Origin: Solanum dulcamara
Lineage: Eukaryota; Streptophyta; Magnoliopsida; Solanales; Solanaceae
DNA: 64,000 bases
Assembly (NCBI RefSeq): GCF_947179165.1
Contig: NC_077242.1
Span: 46,207,097-46,271,096 of the forward strand
Direction: 5' to 3'
The notes under the pieces are model-generated. The model did not search any database and was not told the DNA's origin. It saw only the letters and a list, made by a program, of their open reading frames with translations. This document shows, piece by piece, positions 21,677 to 34,486 of this stretch (position 1 is the stretch's first letter; each line of letters begins with the position of its first letter). Both the position numbers and the translations under genes were made by a program.

Positions 21677-23138
21677 TGTTCCTATGTCATTCTCCGTATA
21701 TCTTCATCTATTTACACACAAATGATTCTATTCCAACATATTTAACGGGTTGCACCATATCTACATCTTCTGTTAAATCATCCTCATGTTAGGTTGCCTT
21801 TCTAGAAAACCCTAGCACAATTGTAGGGTGCTGTAATATTTGGAATATCTCGAATCGAATCTCATCTATTGATTGATACTTGAGTAGTATCCGTAATGTA
21901 GTAGTGCACTCAAAGCCACATTCCATTCATCCCAACCAGTAATTAGCGAGGGCTCATAATTGGTGCACACTCCCCACTCGAGTGTACTTATACTTTAATG
22001 ACACATGTTTCGAGCTTCGTCATTATACTAACTTTATTCCAGTGGATACCACTAATCATTAGAGTGGAGTCACATGTACACTATACTTCTTTACGCCTCC
22101 TGAGCTTGCATCTTTGTCGTGTGCCTAAGGCTCATTTCTAATCCTGCCTAAAACCACATCAACTTTGTGGTAGTAGTGGCCTTGTCTTAATACTTTTTCA
22201 TCGTACTATACCTCCAGTTCGTAACTATCTATGTCTCTTTTTGTTCGATACTTATACTTAATTAATCACATCTATCTTGAGTGCCTCTATTAGAACTTCT
22301 GTATTATTCCTTCAACTCATTTCCATTTTTGGTTGGGCGTAAGGAATTCCATATTACCCTTTATTTCCTTGCACTAGCCATCCTTTTCGTCATCATATAA
22401 CCTTTATTCGAAACTTTCCTTATGGAACTTGATAAATCTTACTTATTTGTTCCATAGCTTGCTTTTCCGTTCCACACCTATCTTTACATTCCATTTACAT
22501 AGACCACATCATACCTTCTAGTTAATTCCTTACTAAGCTTTGCTTATTCTAATAATGGTTTTTGTTATGTTCACCTGGTACCTTGTTCGCATTCAGACCC
22601 ATAGTATAATACCGCTTGACTTTCTTCACGATTCTTACTATGCGTTACTTACCCTTCTTAGTTAGTCTTGTCCTTAATGTCTCACAAGCTATCTTATTAA
22701 CACTTCATATCCGTCACAATTCTTTTCCCTTTGTACTCTTGTCTTACTCTTGTCTTAACCATACTGTTACTTCCTTCAATTATCACTTGTCATAGTTTAT
22801 CCCTATGTATCAATTCAGGTAATGCCTTACTATCTCATTTTATCCCGATCTATCATTCCTCTCTGAGTCATTTTCTTTGGCTTATAGGTCCTTTCTAACT
22901 TATTCTACTATTCCAGTATCGTCCTCCTAGTTTCTATTGCCATTAACTCAGCAATTAACTTATTTCTCGAGGTCAGCCATACTTGTTTAGTCAAATCTCA
23001 TCATTGTTGCGAGGACAACCTTTCAAGACATACTATAGCCCTGTATCTCATTCTTCTCTTATTTTTAGGAAAATTTGGGCAGAGTTTCCTCTGTATTTCT
23101 TACTATCTCAACACCTGCACGTAGAAAATACCAACAAT

Positions 23139-23240
23139 GCCTCACAGGGCACACATATATACATTCATATTGTATAACATCTCAGCCACACAGGGCACAC
23201 ATATATATTCAAATCATCTCATATCGTAGCCGCAGAGGGC
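23139..23240 (-). repeat. Leader hairpin repeats, element 3
   Basis: On the plus strand GCCTCACAGGGC (23139), GCCACACAGGGC (23185) and GCCGCAGAGGGC (23229), 46 and 44 bases apart, are the complements of the repeats at 6277-6364. Confidence 0.5.
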
Positions 23241-23640
23241 GCCTATAATTAACAGTATGGAAATGAACTTACCTGTTATGTCCACTCGAGCTGCACCTGT
23301 TATACTTTCCTGTTTACCTTTCCTTTCACTTTTCAATTGTATCTATCAATCATATTTCAATACCTTACCTGACATAGGGCTTTCGTGCCTTTACTTACCT
23401 ACGTGCTTCGTAACATCCAATATTGTCAGTTACTTTCTTTTATCGGCGTTGTCTTCCTGCTAAAATCACAGGTTAGTATGAGGAATTTCATTTCCTATAG
23501 CTCGGCTCTATCGCACGATCTTAGATATGAAAGAAAGTAACATCCTAAATATCCTGTAGCCTCCTGTCTATAGATGTGGTGCACAACACACCGATAAACA
23601 AGACTCTACTAGACACGGTCTGTAGACATTCTAAGGACGA

Positions 23641-23658
23641 ACTGCTCTGATACCACTT
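23641..23658 (-). other. Primer-binding site (iMet tRNA type), element 3
   Basis: The minus strand reads AAGTGGTATCAGAGCAGT next to the LTR end. The adjacent LTR terminus is TGATA instead of TGACA, a point change not present in the 3' LTR. Confidence 0.85.
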
Positions 23659-23659
23659 C

Positions 23660-26600
23660 TATCACGACCCAACCCTGTAGGCCGCGACTAGGGTCCGATC
23701 TGGACCCCCGTATACCTACCTATCAGTTGTAGTCATATTGAACTATGAACAAGGTGATACTACTCACAAAAAAAAACCAATGAGTTAAAACTTTTTCATG
23801 TACATGTAGCCTCTTTCATTTGTATCATATCATGAAAGGGCATGCGAGCCGACAAGGCTGTTATAACAAAAACATTCACAACATATCGAATAGGCAACAT
23901 CAAAACTAATTCACAAACAACCCACATATACATATGTCTACAGACCTCTAAGAATAGTAACAACAACATATGGCGGAACAAGGCCCCCGTCGTACCCCTG
24001 AATGTACAAATATATACATTAAGTGACTAGCATCAAAATTTAGGATCCAGAACAGTGAAGCACTTCCGACACAGCTGAGAGGAACTCCTACGCTGATGGA
24101 TCTCCAGAATAAATATCTGTACCTACGGGCATGAAACGCAGCCCCTCGAGAAAAGAGAGTCAGTACGATATATGTACTGAGTATGTAAAGCATAACACAT
24201 CGTAGCAGAGATCATAACTGAAATAGGGATGCAGGGGACAAGTATAATAACTAAATGAATTACTATACCTGCACTTTAGGACACGTAAATCATACACATC
24301 ATCATATGCTGTGCCCGACCCTCTAGTGAACTCGGTGTTATAGTCACTTCTTCATAATCACATATCATCATATCATAATGCATTTCATTTCATCATATCA
24401 TCGTATACAGTATCATACCATCGTATACGGTATCATCTTATCGTATATGGTATCATCTTATCATGTATATCATCGTATCACACCAAGTTCACTACGGGGC
24501 TCAGGGTCACAATGTATTGCTTTAATCTCATATGCATGCCTACATAAAGTATTCGACCCTTTAGTGAGGGACTCGGTGAATGGAGTGGTGTACGTCTATA
24601 GCGTACTATCATAATATACATATGTACCCGGCCCTCTAAGAAGGGACTCGGTGTTCCTTCCTTATTTCACCACATATACTATCATATTACAGCCAGCCCG
24701 GGACTCGGTGAATAATCGTATCGTCATAACATATAACATATATCACACCTCACGTACGGCATCGTCTCCTCGTGCGTGGAACTATACACATCCGGCCCGG
24801 GACGCGGTGAAAAAAGAAGTAACACTGTGCATGATAACATATCCCGGCCCATCATGGGACTCGAGGAAGGATGGGTTACAGTATGCACGAGTAGAGTAGT
24901 GAGAAACCATATGCAACTAAGTCATTATCTAAGACTCGATGAAACAGTCAAGTGAACCATCACCTGAAGACTAGGGAGTAATTATCCGAGGTATCCCTTT
25001 AGATGTCATTAGGGCTTACATCAGTTAGGGCCTCAAGAATCACAGACATGCATCCAGACAATGCCATATAGCTTATGCAATCAGAAACATGGTTTATGCA
25101 ATCAAAGGCACGATTATGCAATCAGAGACACAGTTATGCAATCAGAGACACAGTTATCTAGTCAAAGACTCAACTTATGCAATCAGACGCATTTACCATT
25201 TTAGAGCCTATTAAAAGAGAGGAGCTGGTACTTCTACTTACTATTCGTTATATAGAAGGCTCAAAAATAGTAGTTTGACTACTTTCAGACTCTTAATGTT
25301 CAGGAGTGACTACAAGTCACGAGTTACAATCAGAGCTCATAACTGGAATTACCTCTAAACCTATATCATATACCATTTCACTTAAAGTTAAGCCATTCCA
25401 AAGTAAAGAAGAAATAGGCTTTACATATACTAATTTTCTTCACATAGAAGACTAAAACGAAATGACTCAGCTATTACAGAAGTTCTAATACCAAGAAGTA
25501 AACAAGAGTCTCGGCTCATACTCAGGGCTTTACGAATGGATTGAATCCCAAATATCATATACATATCATTCATAACTTATATCTAAGACATGCCAAAAGA
25601 AAAGAAGAATAGTTCTACATATCTATTCCAAAAACATGCCAAAGGAAAGCTTCACATACCTTGTATGGACTTCTCTTAATCACGTCCACATCATTTTCCT
25701 CGAAACCTATTTAACATGGAAGTAATGTAAGTATTAACAACCTTGGACTTTTCAGCATTTTAGACTTCCCACGAGTATTCATAACATTCATCCCTTCGCT
25801 CGCTTTCTCGACTAGTTCTTAACTAGTTAGGATGTTAACGAAAATCGGGCAGCACCTCCCCTATAATGTGCCCTATCCGAATTCCCAACTATGTCCTTAG
25901 AAACTGCATCCAACCAACAATGCAACCAGCAGCCCATACATATACATATTACGACCAAAATTATACAATATAAACCCCCAACAATTCACTCGAAACTAAG
26001 ATACCAAAACTAGAGTTTTTAATCTTTCTTTCGCGAATTCTTTAATTGCAAAGCCTGTGGCTGCAACCAGAAGCTCCCACACCTTATTTAGATAACTTTT
26101 AGACCCTTCAACACGCCGCAACACAACCAGCAGCAGTCCCTACGCGTACAACACTTTATTTCGACAACAACTTAACTATAGCGATTCTAAATTCATTTAT
26201 TTCGAACGCCGAACTTTTCAAACCTTTTCCCCAACTTCCATCAGGTCCTAAGGTGTGTAATACACCATAATTTAACATTATAAACTTCAAATTAGAGGGT
26301 AAGAACTTACCTTTCCCGAAATTGGCTAGAACTCGCCAAAATCGCGCCTCGGAAATATTTTCAGCGTGCTGTAACGTCGTGGCAGCTTGCTGTCCGTTTT
26401 TTGCTGCATCAAATCCTAATTTTGTACTACTAATACTTCCATATCATCTTAGTATATGCTAATTAATTAATTTACGGAACGAAAACGGGACTTACCTATT
26501 TTTCTCCCAAAGCCGTCGCAAGTTTCTCTCCTTAGCTTTAGGGTCTGTTTTCTCACGTTGCTGCCGGAAATATGTTAATGAACTAAAGATTTTTGGATAC

Positions 26601-27163
26601 ATATCAACTAATATAGGTGGTCCCAAGGGGTGACACGTGTCATCCCCTAAGGATGACACGTGTCAAGCCATGATTGGCCACCGTGTCATGCTGCCAATTA
26701 GGGGCTGCCACGTTGCAGCGGGGTCCACCTCCCCCAAGCAGCTGAATCACCTACTTGAACCTAAGTAGGTGCATCACCTGCTTGCTTGAGGTGCTTCCAC
26801 GTGTCTCTCCTCCATTGGCTGCCACGCGTCTTTTTTTTCCCTTCCTCGCGGGTTCGTAATTTCGTTTCACTTTAAGAGCCTATGTAATCCGTACTACGTA
26901 AGCTTGATATATCCTTAAGCAACTTAAGTGTATAAGACTCTTAACTTAGTGTCTTACGTAGGTAAATCGAGTCCTACGACTCATTTCTTAGCCTCCAACT
27001 CTTTCCGGATTCTTATGACTCTATCTCCAACCTCCCTTCTCGCGAGGTATAACAATCTTCTTTCCTTAGAGTTGTTTGATAGTGTCGTAGCTTATCCGGC
27101 TCACATGATAGTGTCTAAGGAACTCAAGAAGACGTTCCGAGCTCCAGAGTGCGGGGTGTAACA
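23660..27163 (-). repeat. 5' LTR of element 3 (3504 bp)
   Basis: Partner of 16540-19987, with scattered single-base differences. It has a 20-base TCGTATATGGTATCATCTTA insert near 24441 and about 37 bases near 26190-26227 that the 3' LTR lacks. Confidence 0.92.
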
Positions 27164-27168
27164 TCATC
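27164..27168. other. Target duplication of element 3, right copy (TCATC)
   Basis: Matches 16535-16539 exactly. Confidence 0.9.
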
Positions 27169-29567
27169 AACCTTACATCATCATACATTTATTTCCAAAC
27201 ATACCTCTACTAATAGACTTGGCGATTGCTAAGACATGTCTTTAGCTCACTCTCAAATAAACTAACAATGAAGTACAAAAATAGGTGTCTTAATGCCTCA
27301 ATATAACATATTCTAGAAAGGGGAGGAGTTTTATCCCCAAAACAATGGAAACTAACCAAAAATGTCCTTCAAATGATCTAAACTAACTACGTGAAGGAGG
27401 AGGAACACCGATCCCTACATGGTGTTATCATGTAGGCAAAACAGTATGCGTTAGTACTTTGGATGTACGAAGTACGTAAGATATGCATGAACAAATAAAA
27501 AAACATAATCAATATACCATAAGGTGCATGACCAATTATAATAAGCATGAGTACAACCTAAAAGCAATCTTCAAACATAAGAAATTCTTGGTCAATGCAT
27601 ATCATAAAACTTCAAAGTAACACTTACTTCATGGCATATAACTTGTGAGATAGGACCTTTAACCTTACAAGAGATCATGGAAATATGAAAGATATTAGTA
27701 GTCATAGTAAGAAATACCTTAAACATCGAGAGAGGGACCTTGCAACTTAGTAAGAGCGACCGTAAACTGAATAAATCATGTGAGCCATAACATGGAGTCC
27801 CAATACTTACCCATGCATCGGAGAAAAGGAGGAGACTACTTGCCAAGGTAGAATCCTATTTGCCTAAGTGGATCCACTAAGCTACATGAACGATCGATCC
27901 TCAACTAGGGTGATCCTTTAAGGAATCAAGCCTCTTCTATGGGTGATCCTTTAACTACGGTGGCGGGTATTTATGGGACAATGGGATCTTTCTACGGGTC
28001 TCTTGCCTTTTCTACAGGAGAGAATTCCTATCCCAAGGTCCACTCGGTTCTAGGTAAAATCTCAATGGAATAGAAAAACCATAAAACATAAACTCAATAA
28101 TCATATGGGATGGTCCATATCTACTACCTGTCCACTATTCATAAGAACAAAATCATAGAATAGCTCTGTTACTTTGTCTCATGTGATGTGAGTGTAGACC
28201 TTTCATCATCACATATCTTTATTCATAAAATATCTTTAGGGCCTTAACTCACCCTATCATTAACTTGCTTGAATATTATAGAATCATCATTCACAAAATT
28301 TATTTGCAAAAAGTACCTTTAAACTCATTTGTAGGCATTGTCAAACATTCATTTGGAGTCAAACTTCATTTCAACTTTGCTTTATCATAAGAAACTAGGT
28401 GGGTTTATATCATAAAGACCTTCAAATACATTTAAAGAATACTTGTATACATGAGAGTGATATAAATGCATAAAATCAACCATCTTAAAAACAACCCACC
28501 ATATGCACTTTAAAACTACCTTTCAAACCTTCATATAAGAACCTTGATAAACCATCCATTTCATGTAAATAAGATTTAACATAAGTCAATATAGGTAAAT
28601 AAACTTCAAATATTCAAAAATCTCTACATTTGAAATCGTAGTATGAAAACACATAAAACTCATCACTTGAAATTGAGAGTCAATATATATATATATATAT
28701 ATATCAACATCAATATGAGTAAATAAACTTCAAATATACCATAATCTATGAATTTGGAACCATCATGTAAAAGCCCATAAGATTTTATCATTTTGAATTG
28801 AAATACTAGGTTGAGAAAATATTTGGGCTCCGTGGGTGGAAGGATCCTTGGATGAAAACCCACATACCTTAGAGTAGAACATGAAGAAATATTGATGTTA
28901 GTTCTTCAATAGGAATATTGAATCCTTGAGTTTGAGAGCAAATTTGTTGGAGATGATTTGAGAGAGAAGAGGATGAAGTTTAGGGTTTTGGGGGAGGCAA
29001 AAGACTGTAAAATGACCCCAAAAATGCATCCAAGTACATCTATATATGTTCAGGGAATTGTCTAAGTTTTCCTTACTTGAAATTGGAAATTCTCGCTAAA
29101 TTTTGAACTAACAGGGAGCAGGTCTACGATGCAGAGGTGTCCCACTTCAGTTTATTTTTTTCTAAAATTAAAATTTGAGCCAAGATTGACCAAGTCTGTG
29201 ATGCGGACTTAAGAGGACATAATATTTTACTCTGAACTCCAAATAAATCAATCTTGGTGGCAATAGAAAGAAGACTCAAAGACCTTTAATTTGATAAGTC
29301 ATGGTCTACCTAATTCATTATATGCTAAACCATATGGTCATTGGAAGTTGACTCTTATACAATCTCATATGAAAATATAGCTGATAGAAATTCTTTGGAC
29401 TTGGTTGGTGTTAGAGATCCCTTATGACCGTAAACCACATCTAATAAACTCTAAATACTTAGTAATTGATCCTAACTTATATATACAATTAGAAGTCGAT
29501 AAGTTCGAGCTTTTATGCCTATGAAGAATGGTTTGGGTCTTGGCATAGAAATTTTAGAGATATTACA
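27169..29567 (-). repeat. Solo LTR S, part 2
   Basis: Continues S after element 3. The minus-strand start TGTAATATCTCTAAAATTTC at 29567 fits a gypsy LTR of the TGTAA type. The whole LTR would be about 2.58 kb. It contains a (TA)n run at 28683-28705. No gene is supported in these 2.4 kb; the minus frames at 27592-27846 and 28663-28863 have no family signature. Confidence 0.75.
28683..28705. repeat. (TA)n microsatellite
   Basis: About eleven TA units within solo LTR S. Confidence 0.9.
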
Positions 29568-29572
29568 GTAGA

Positions 29573-30387
29573 TGGTGGTTTAAACCATCTATATGCTATG
29601 GCTAGTAGCCAAGATCAAGTGAATTCATCAGACATAATTACTAGTATTCTTAATGTCCTATCTTATGATATTTATGCCTTACTTGATTAGGGTGAAACTT
29701 TGTCTTTCGAAATTCCATACATTATCGTGAAGTTTGGGATCCATACATTTTCTAGAGCCCTTCAGTATTTCTACTCCTTTTGGTGAGTATATTCTAGCTA
29801 AAAGAGTCTATAGACACTCTAGAGTTTCCATCTATCACAAAGAAACCATAGTTGACTTAATAGAGTTGGATATGGAATATTTTGATGTCATTCTAGGTAT
29901 GGAATGGCTTTAGTCTTGTTACTCCTTTATTGATTGTAGAACTCGAGTTGTTACTTTTCAGTTTCTAAATTAGCAAGTAATTGAGTGGAAGGATAGTCCA
30001 GCAATTCCTAAGCGTCGATTCATCTCATACCTTAAGGCCAAAAAGTAGTTTCTAAGGGGCGTATCTACCATATTGTTTGAGTTAGAGATAATAGTGTGAG
30101 ACACCATCCCTTAAGTTACTTTCAGTCATAAATGAGTTTCTATAAGACTTTCTTGATGATTTACCTGGAGTCCCTCCTAACAGGGAGATAGATTTTGGAA
30201 TAAATGTTCTTCTCGATACTAACAGTATCTCTATTATGCCATATAAAATGGCTCCACCCGAGTTAAAAGAGCAGTTGAAAGATCTTCTTTATAAGGGTTT
30301 CATTAGGCCAAGTGTCTTAGCTTTGGGCACTTCTGTCCTATTTGTGAATAAGAAAATGGTTCTCTTAGAATAGGCATTGACTACCAT
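29573..30387 (+). pseudogene. Protease and N-terminal RT of element A
   Basis: This continues the A gag frame (GGLNHLYAMASSQ). The retropepsin block reads DIYALLD-stop-GETLSF, where relatives have DPGxTLSF, so the active-site triplet is interrupted by TAG. DVILGMEW marks the end of protease. The linker RFISYLKA and CIYHI-type residues follow, then the RT start: EIDFGINVLLD, PYKMAPPELKEQLKDLL, YKGFIRPS, and after a one-base deletion NGSLRIGIDYH. It stops where element B starts. YxDD, RNase H and integrase are missing. Confidence 0.88.
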
Positions 30388-32589
30388 TGTAAGACCCCAA
30401 AATTTGGAAAGTTAGAAAAACGAGGATCAAAACATGAAGTTACTAAAAATTTACAATTTTGGCACCAAGTGATGACCATGAAGGACATCACAAGCCGTGC
30501 AAAGCACCATGCCTCTTAGTGATCCACTGTGGTGGAAGCTCTAAGGTTTACTCCTATAGGGTGAGTCCATGAAAGGGCACCACAAACCATGGTGAGCACC
30601 ATGGGCCATGAAGCCCTCTATGGTGACCCCTCCCTTGAGACCTGTAAAATATAATCCCAAGTCTAGGACCACGATTGGCTACCACGGGTCCTGTAGCCTT
30701 CCCCAGACTATGGTGAGCTCTATTCTGGTCACTCTGGCAGGTCACCCTATAGGGATTACACCACGCCCACTCTTCACACCTTGTGATGCACTCTACAGAC
30801 CGTGAAGGGTTTTGTGGAAGAAGTTCTGAAACCTTTCACTACAAAAAAATTCCAAGCCCAACTTAAATATCATGGACACCACCATGGGTCGTTATGAACA
30901 CATGGACCATAATGGGTCCTCTGTGATGGGTCCCATTTATAGTTAAATTAGGGGTATATTAGTCTTTTCCCTATTCGATCATTAATGTATGTTGATATTT
31001 TTGGGACTAGCTTCAGTATAAAAATATGCTAAATACTTCTAAACCTATTCTTTTCCCCATTAATTCCCAATAACTTTAAGACCTCTCTCAAGGCGCATTG
31101 AAGGTGTTCATCTTCTTCGTCAAGCTTGGCAAGAGTTCCTTCATGAATGTCTCTTTTTTTAATTCTTAGGTCAAATTCAATCAAGGTATGTAGGAATTAA
31201 TCCATGGGTCCCTTTTACCCATGGAGTACCAAGGTTTATATTCAAAAACTCATGAATTTCAATTGGGTTTGTACCCCTAGTTTTATGAATTTCATTGGGT
31301 TGTTTAAATTATGTTTTTAACATTATGAATGATCATTATAAGTTTGTTTCTACATGAATTACATGATTTTAACTAGAATTATGATTGCCCATTCATGAAC
31401 TGTATTTTCTATGATGATATTATGAATCCAATGATTTCAAGGTATTATCATGATTTTCGTTCAAATAGACTATATATATGAGTTTTATTCTAAATTCTAG
31501 TATGAATTATGTTCATGAATTACAAATATGCTCAAGATATGAATTTCATGCAAGCTATAAAGGAAGGTGACTTAGGGCCATATGGGGTGACCTAGGAGCT
31601 AATTATATGAATTATGCAAGTATGATTTGTAGTGATGAAAGGACAATTCTTATGTTGTAATTGTGTTATGAAATAAGATATTCTATGAATTATGAAGTTT
31701 ATGAATAAGTTATGATATAATCTACGTATGTTTACTATGTTCATAATCTGTGGTATTTTATTTACCACCGAGTGGACTTGAAGTGGAGGCCCGACCAAAA
31801 GCCTTAGTAACAACCTCAAGTCTTTTAAACTACATCCCACCATAGGTTTCCTTCATGGATTAGTTAGTGGATCCACACAAAGGGTATTTTATGTCCTACC
31901 TAGCGGGATAGAGTCTACCTTGGAAAGTAGATTCCTCTTTCTTCTGTTATACGGGGAGACATCAGGATTTAATGTTATAGCTTGCATGGTCTTATTGCCG
32001 GTTATGGTTTTATCCAACATATGTATGATCTCTTAAGTAGATTCATGATTTCAACTATGCTTTTTAAAATGATTTGATCATTACGATTCTCTCATGACTT
32101 AACATATCTCTTCTTACTATGTACTTTATTTGATCATTGCTTATTACGATTTACATTGCATGTCATCCCCTCATACTTAGTATATTCAAAATTACTAATG
32201 CATGTTGCCTATATTTTCTCAAAATATAGGGGTTGAGGTTGAGGATTGTATCCATCCACGTGGATAGTTGAGTTCCTTCAGCGAAGTCTTGATGAATTCT
32301 CATCCATCAATGGCGGTTTATGAGTTATTTATTCTTTTAAAGATATTTATTTCCTTTACTTTGAGGGTGATCTAGTGACATGTCGTAGACCCCCCTCCCA
32401 TGTTCATGATTAGAGGCATTAGTTGCACAATTATTGTGAGTCTATAGTTGGACAATTGTTTAGACTCTCTTATGATATTTCCACATTTAATTTACCTCAT
32501 GAATCCTTATGATATTTCAAGAGGCTTGGTTAGAGCCCTTCAGAGTTTTGATCTTGTATTATGACTAGGCCCTACGTCGGGTCATGACA
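30388..32589 (+). repeat. 5' LTR of element B (2202 bp)
   Basis: It starts TGTAAGACCCCAAAATTTGG and ends CGTCGGGTCATGACA. The first 560 bases hold many inverted-repeat-like variants of CCATGGGCCATGAAG and ACCATGGTGAGCACCATGGG. Most have TG or CA where the fragment at 57207 has CG, which fits methylation-driven decay. No gene is seen; short frames at 30554-30805 come from these repeats. Confidence 0.85.
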
Positions 32590-32591
32590 AA

Positions 32592-32608
32592 TTTAGTATC
32601 AAAGCATA
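32592..32608 (+). other. Primer-binding site, element B (decayed)
   Basis: TTTAGTATCAAAGCATA lies two bases after the LTR end. The usual form is TTTGGTATCAGAGCATA; both changes are G to A. Confidence 0.75.
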
Positions 32609-32807
32609 AGGTTGAAGATGTCCTAGGGTGTCCAATATATCGCGTCAAGTAGAGTCTTATTAATGGTTATAAAATGCGCCACTTCTATGGATAGAAGGCT
32701 ATAAGGCAATTTAGGAAATTCTCACTTTTGTCATGGTGTATGTCGTGCTATATAGGTTACACTAAGACTTCCTTTCCCCAGCGATCTTCATTTGCGATTT
32801 TCAAAGA

Positions 32808-33860
32808 ATGCCTCCAAGAAGACAACTGTTGCCAAAGGAGAACAATACTAACAAATCCCAAGCTCCTTCGAATCCTCAAGACAATGGTCCCCTACCCAAC
32901 CAAGTTACTAATGCGGAGTTCCAGATCGCTATTACTATGCTAGCCAAAGTTATGGCCAATCAAGCGATTGAGGTTCCTCCTAATATTCCCACTCTGGCTT
33001 CTAGGGTGAGGAATTTTGCAAGACTGAACCCTCTGAAGTTTCATGGATCAAAATTTGATGAAGCTCCTTAATAATTCATTGATAAGTTTTATAAGATAGT
33101 GAGCATTATGGGGGTGTCCTCTGAAGAGAAAGCAGAGTTAGCGTCCTATCAACTCTAGAGTGAGGCCTAAGTATGGTATACTCAATGGAAGATAGAGAGA
33201 GTAGATGAAGGACCTATTGAATGGGAAGCCTTCAAATGTTATTTTCTTGATCGCTTTTTACCCTTTAGCTAAGGGAAGCCAAGGTATTGGAGTTCATCAA
33301 TAGTTGAAAAGGCAACATGGGTATAAGGGACTATGTCCTTAAGCTCACCAAGCTCTCCAACTATGCTCCTTCATTGGTTTCTGATCCATATGCCTGAATG
33401 AGTCAATTCATATCAGGGGTATTCAATTTTGTTGCAAAAAAAGGTCGTACTATGCTTATCAAGGAAATGGACATATCTTTGCTTATGACTTTTGCCGAAC
33501 AAATTGACGAAGAGAAACTCAAAGAAATGAGAATGAGGGATTCTAAGAGACCCCAATATGAAGGTAGGTTCTCAAATGCTAAGTTCGGCAGTGGTAGTGG
33601 ACGTTCTCAACAAGGCCAAAGTTTAAGAAAGAAGTTTGTAACTGATAGGGTGCCATACCTTAAGGCTCAAGGTGGAGGTACGAATGCTACTAGCTCTTCA
33701 TTTCCCAAGTGTGCAAAATACGGGAAATATCATGGAGAGAGATGTTTGATAGGAATGGGTGCTTGATTTGGATATGGCAAGATGGACCATAGGCAATTCG
33801 AGTGCCCCCATGTTACCAACAAGGGTAGAAAAGGTAGTCATCAAGGCTAAGTTTCTCAAA
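32808..33860 (+). pseudogene. gag of element B
   Basis: The start at 32808 (MPPRRQLLPKEN) fits the usual MPPRR start of Tekay-type gag. TNAEFQIAITMLAKVMANQA forms the N-terminal helix; FARLNPLKFHGSKFDEAP leads to a stop. The capsid core then continues in frame as FIDKFYKIVSIMGV, WYTQWK and WEAFKCYFLDRFLP with further stops. The frame at 33398-33766 gives MSQFISGVFN to SFPKCAKYGKYHGERCLIG. The zinc knuckle that follows reads FGYGKMDHRQFECP: the first two Cys are lost, His and the last Cys are kept. Not translatable as one protein. Confidence 0.88.
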
Positions 33861-33914
33861 GTATCCAAGTTCAACCTAAGGGTGGTCAATGCAAGAACCG
33901 GTTATATGCTCTTC

Positions 33915-34486
33915 ATTGTAGGCAAGACGTAGAGGAAACTCTCGATATTGTTACCAGTATGGTATGGGTCTTCCACTAGATGTTTATTCCCTGCTTGATC
34001 CGAGTGCAAATTTGTCTTTTCTTACTTCTTTTGTGGCTATGAGGTTTGATGTTAGACCCAAAGTTTTGAAAGAACCTTTTTCCATTTATACTCTTGTAGG
34101 TTGAGTCAAGTATTACTAAAAAAGTCTATAGGAAATGTCCTGTGTCAATTTTACATAAAGTTATCCCTTCTGATCTTGTTAAATTTGACATGACCGATTT
34201 TGACATTATTCATGGTATAGATCGATTACATGTATCTTATGCGTCTATATGTTGTCGAAACCTAGTGGTTAAGTTTCAATATCCTAATGAGCCTATTCTT
34301 GATTGGAAAGGTAATAATTCAGTGATTAAGTGTCAATTCATCTCATGTCTTAAGGCCCGAAAAATGATTTCCAAGGGTTGTATCTACCATCTAGTTTGGG
34401 TTAGAGATACTATCTCTAAGGCTCCTACTCTTGAGATAGTTTCAGTAATAAATGAGTTTTTGGAAGTTTTTCTCGAAGATCTCTAG
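33915..34486 (+). pseudogene. Protease and linker of element B
   Basis: After one frame change, LDVYSLLDPSANLSFLTSF carries the retropepsin motif with DPS in place of the usual D(S/P)[12 protein letters not shown] ends the domain. The frame at 34142-34486 continues to the linker [20 protein letters not shown] and [11 protein letters not shown], the first residues before RT. Stops at about 34100 and 34484 and the active-site change indicate an inactive gene. Confidence 0.82.

Larger units (their letters stand above)
20451..23640 (-). other. Non-coding internal region of element 3
   Basis: About 3.2 kb without gag, protease, RT or integrase core motifs in either strand. Landmarks are the 5S-like segment (21445-21565), the internal polypurine tract (21658-21676), and leader repeats (23139-23240). 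The frames at 20456, 21327, 22983 and 23257 are chance frames; none shows a domain. Confidence 0.65.
16540..27163 (-). mobile_element. Element 3: complete 5S-bearing non-autonomous gypsy derivative (10.6 kb)
   Basis: Full structure on the minus strand: 5' LTR 27163 to 23660, primer site, a 3.67 kb internal region, polypurine tract, 3' LTR 19987 to 16540, perfect target duplication TCATC. The LTRs are nearly identical by eye apart from two indels of about 20 and 37 bases, so the insertion is fairly young compared with its neighbours. The internal region lacks gag, protease, RT and integrase core; only a C-terminal pol fragment remains. It must have been mobilised in trans. It lies inside solo LTR S. 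Confidence 0.9.
12685..30387 (+). mobile_element. Host gypsy element A, split by nested insertions
   Basis: Plus-strand Ty3/gypsy element of Tekay/Del-like type. Remaining parts are a 5' LTR portion (12685-15044), gag (15057-16361), and protease with the start of RT (29573-30387). Between gag and protease lies solo LTR S, which contains element 3. Removing S together with one 5-base target copy restores a continuous frame (EAGGGLNHLYA), which proves that the two halves are one gene. The RT ends abruptly at IDYH where element B starts at 30388. The 3' half of A is not in the window. Confidence 0.85.

Noticed and set aside
27592..27846. 84-codon minus frame as a small gene
   Set aside because: It lies within solo LTR S, with no recognisable domain or promoter context.
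30554..30805. Overlapping frames on both strands with His/Pro/Arg-rich products
   Set aside because: They derive from inverted CCATGG/CACGG repeats of the LTR and look alike on both strands for that reason.
31592..31843. 83-codon minus frame in the LTR of B
   Set aside because: AT-rich LTR sequence; low-complexity translation without homology.
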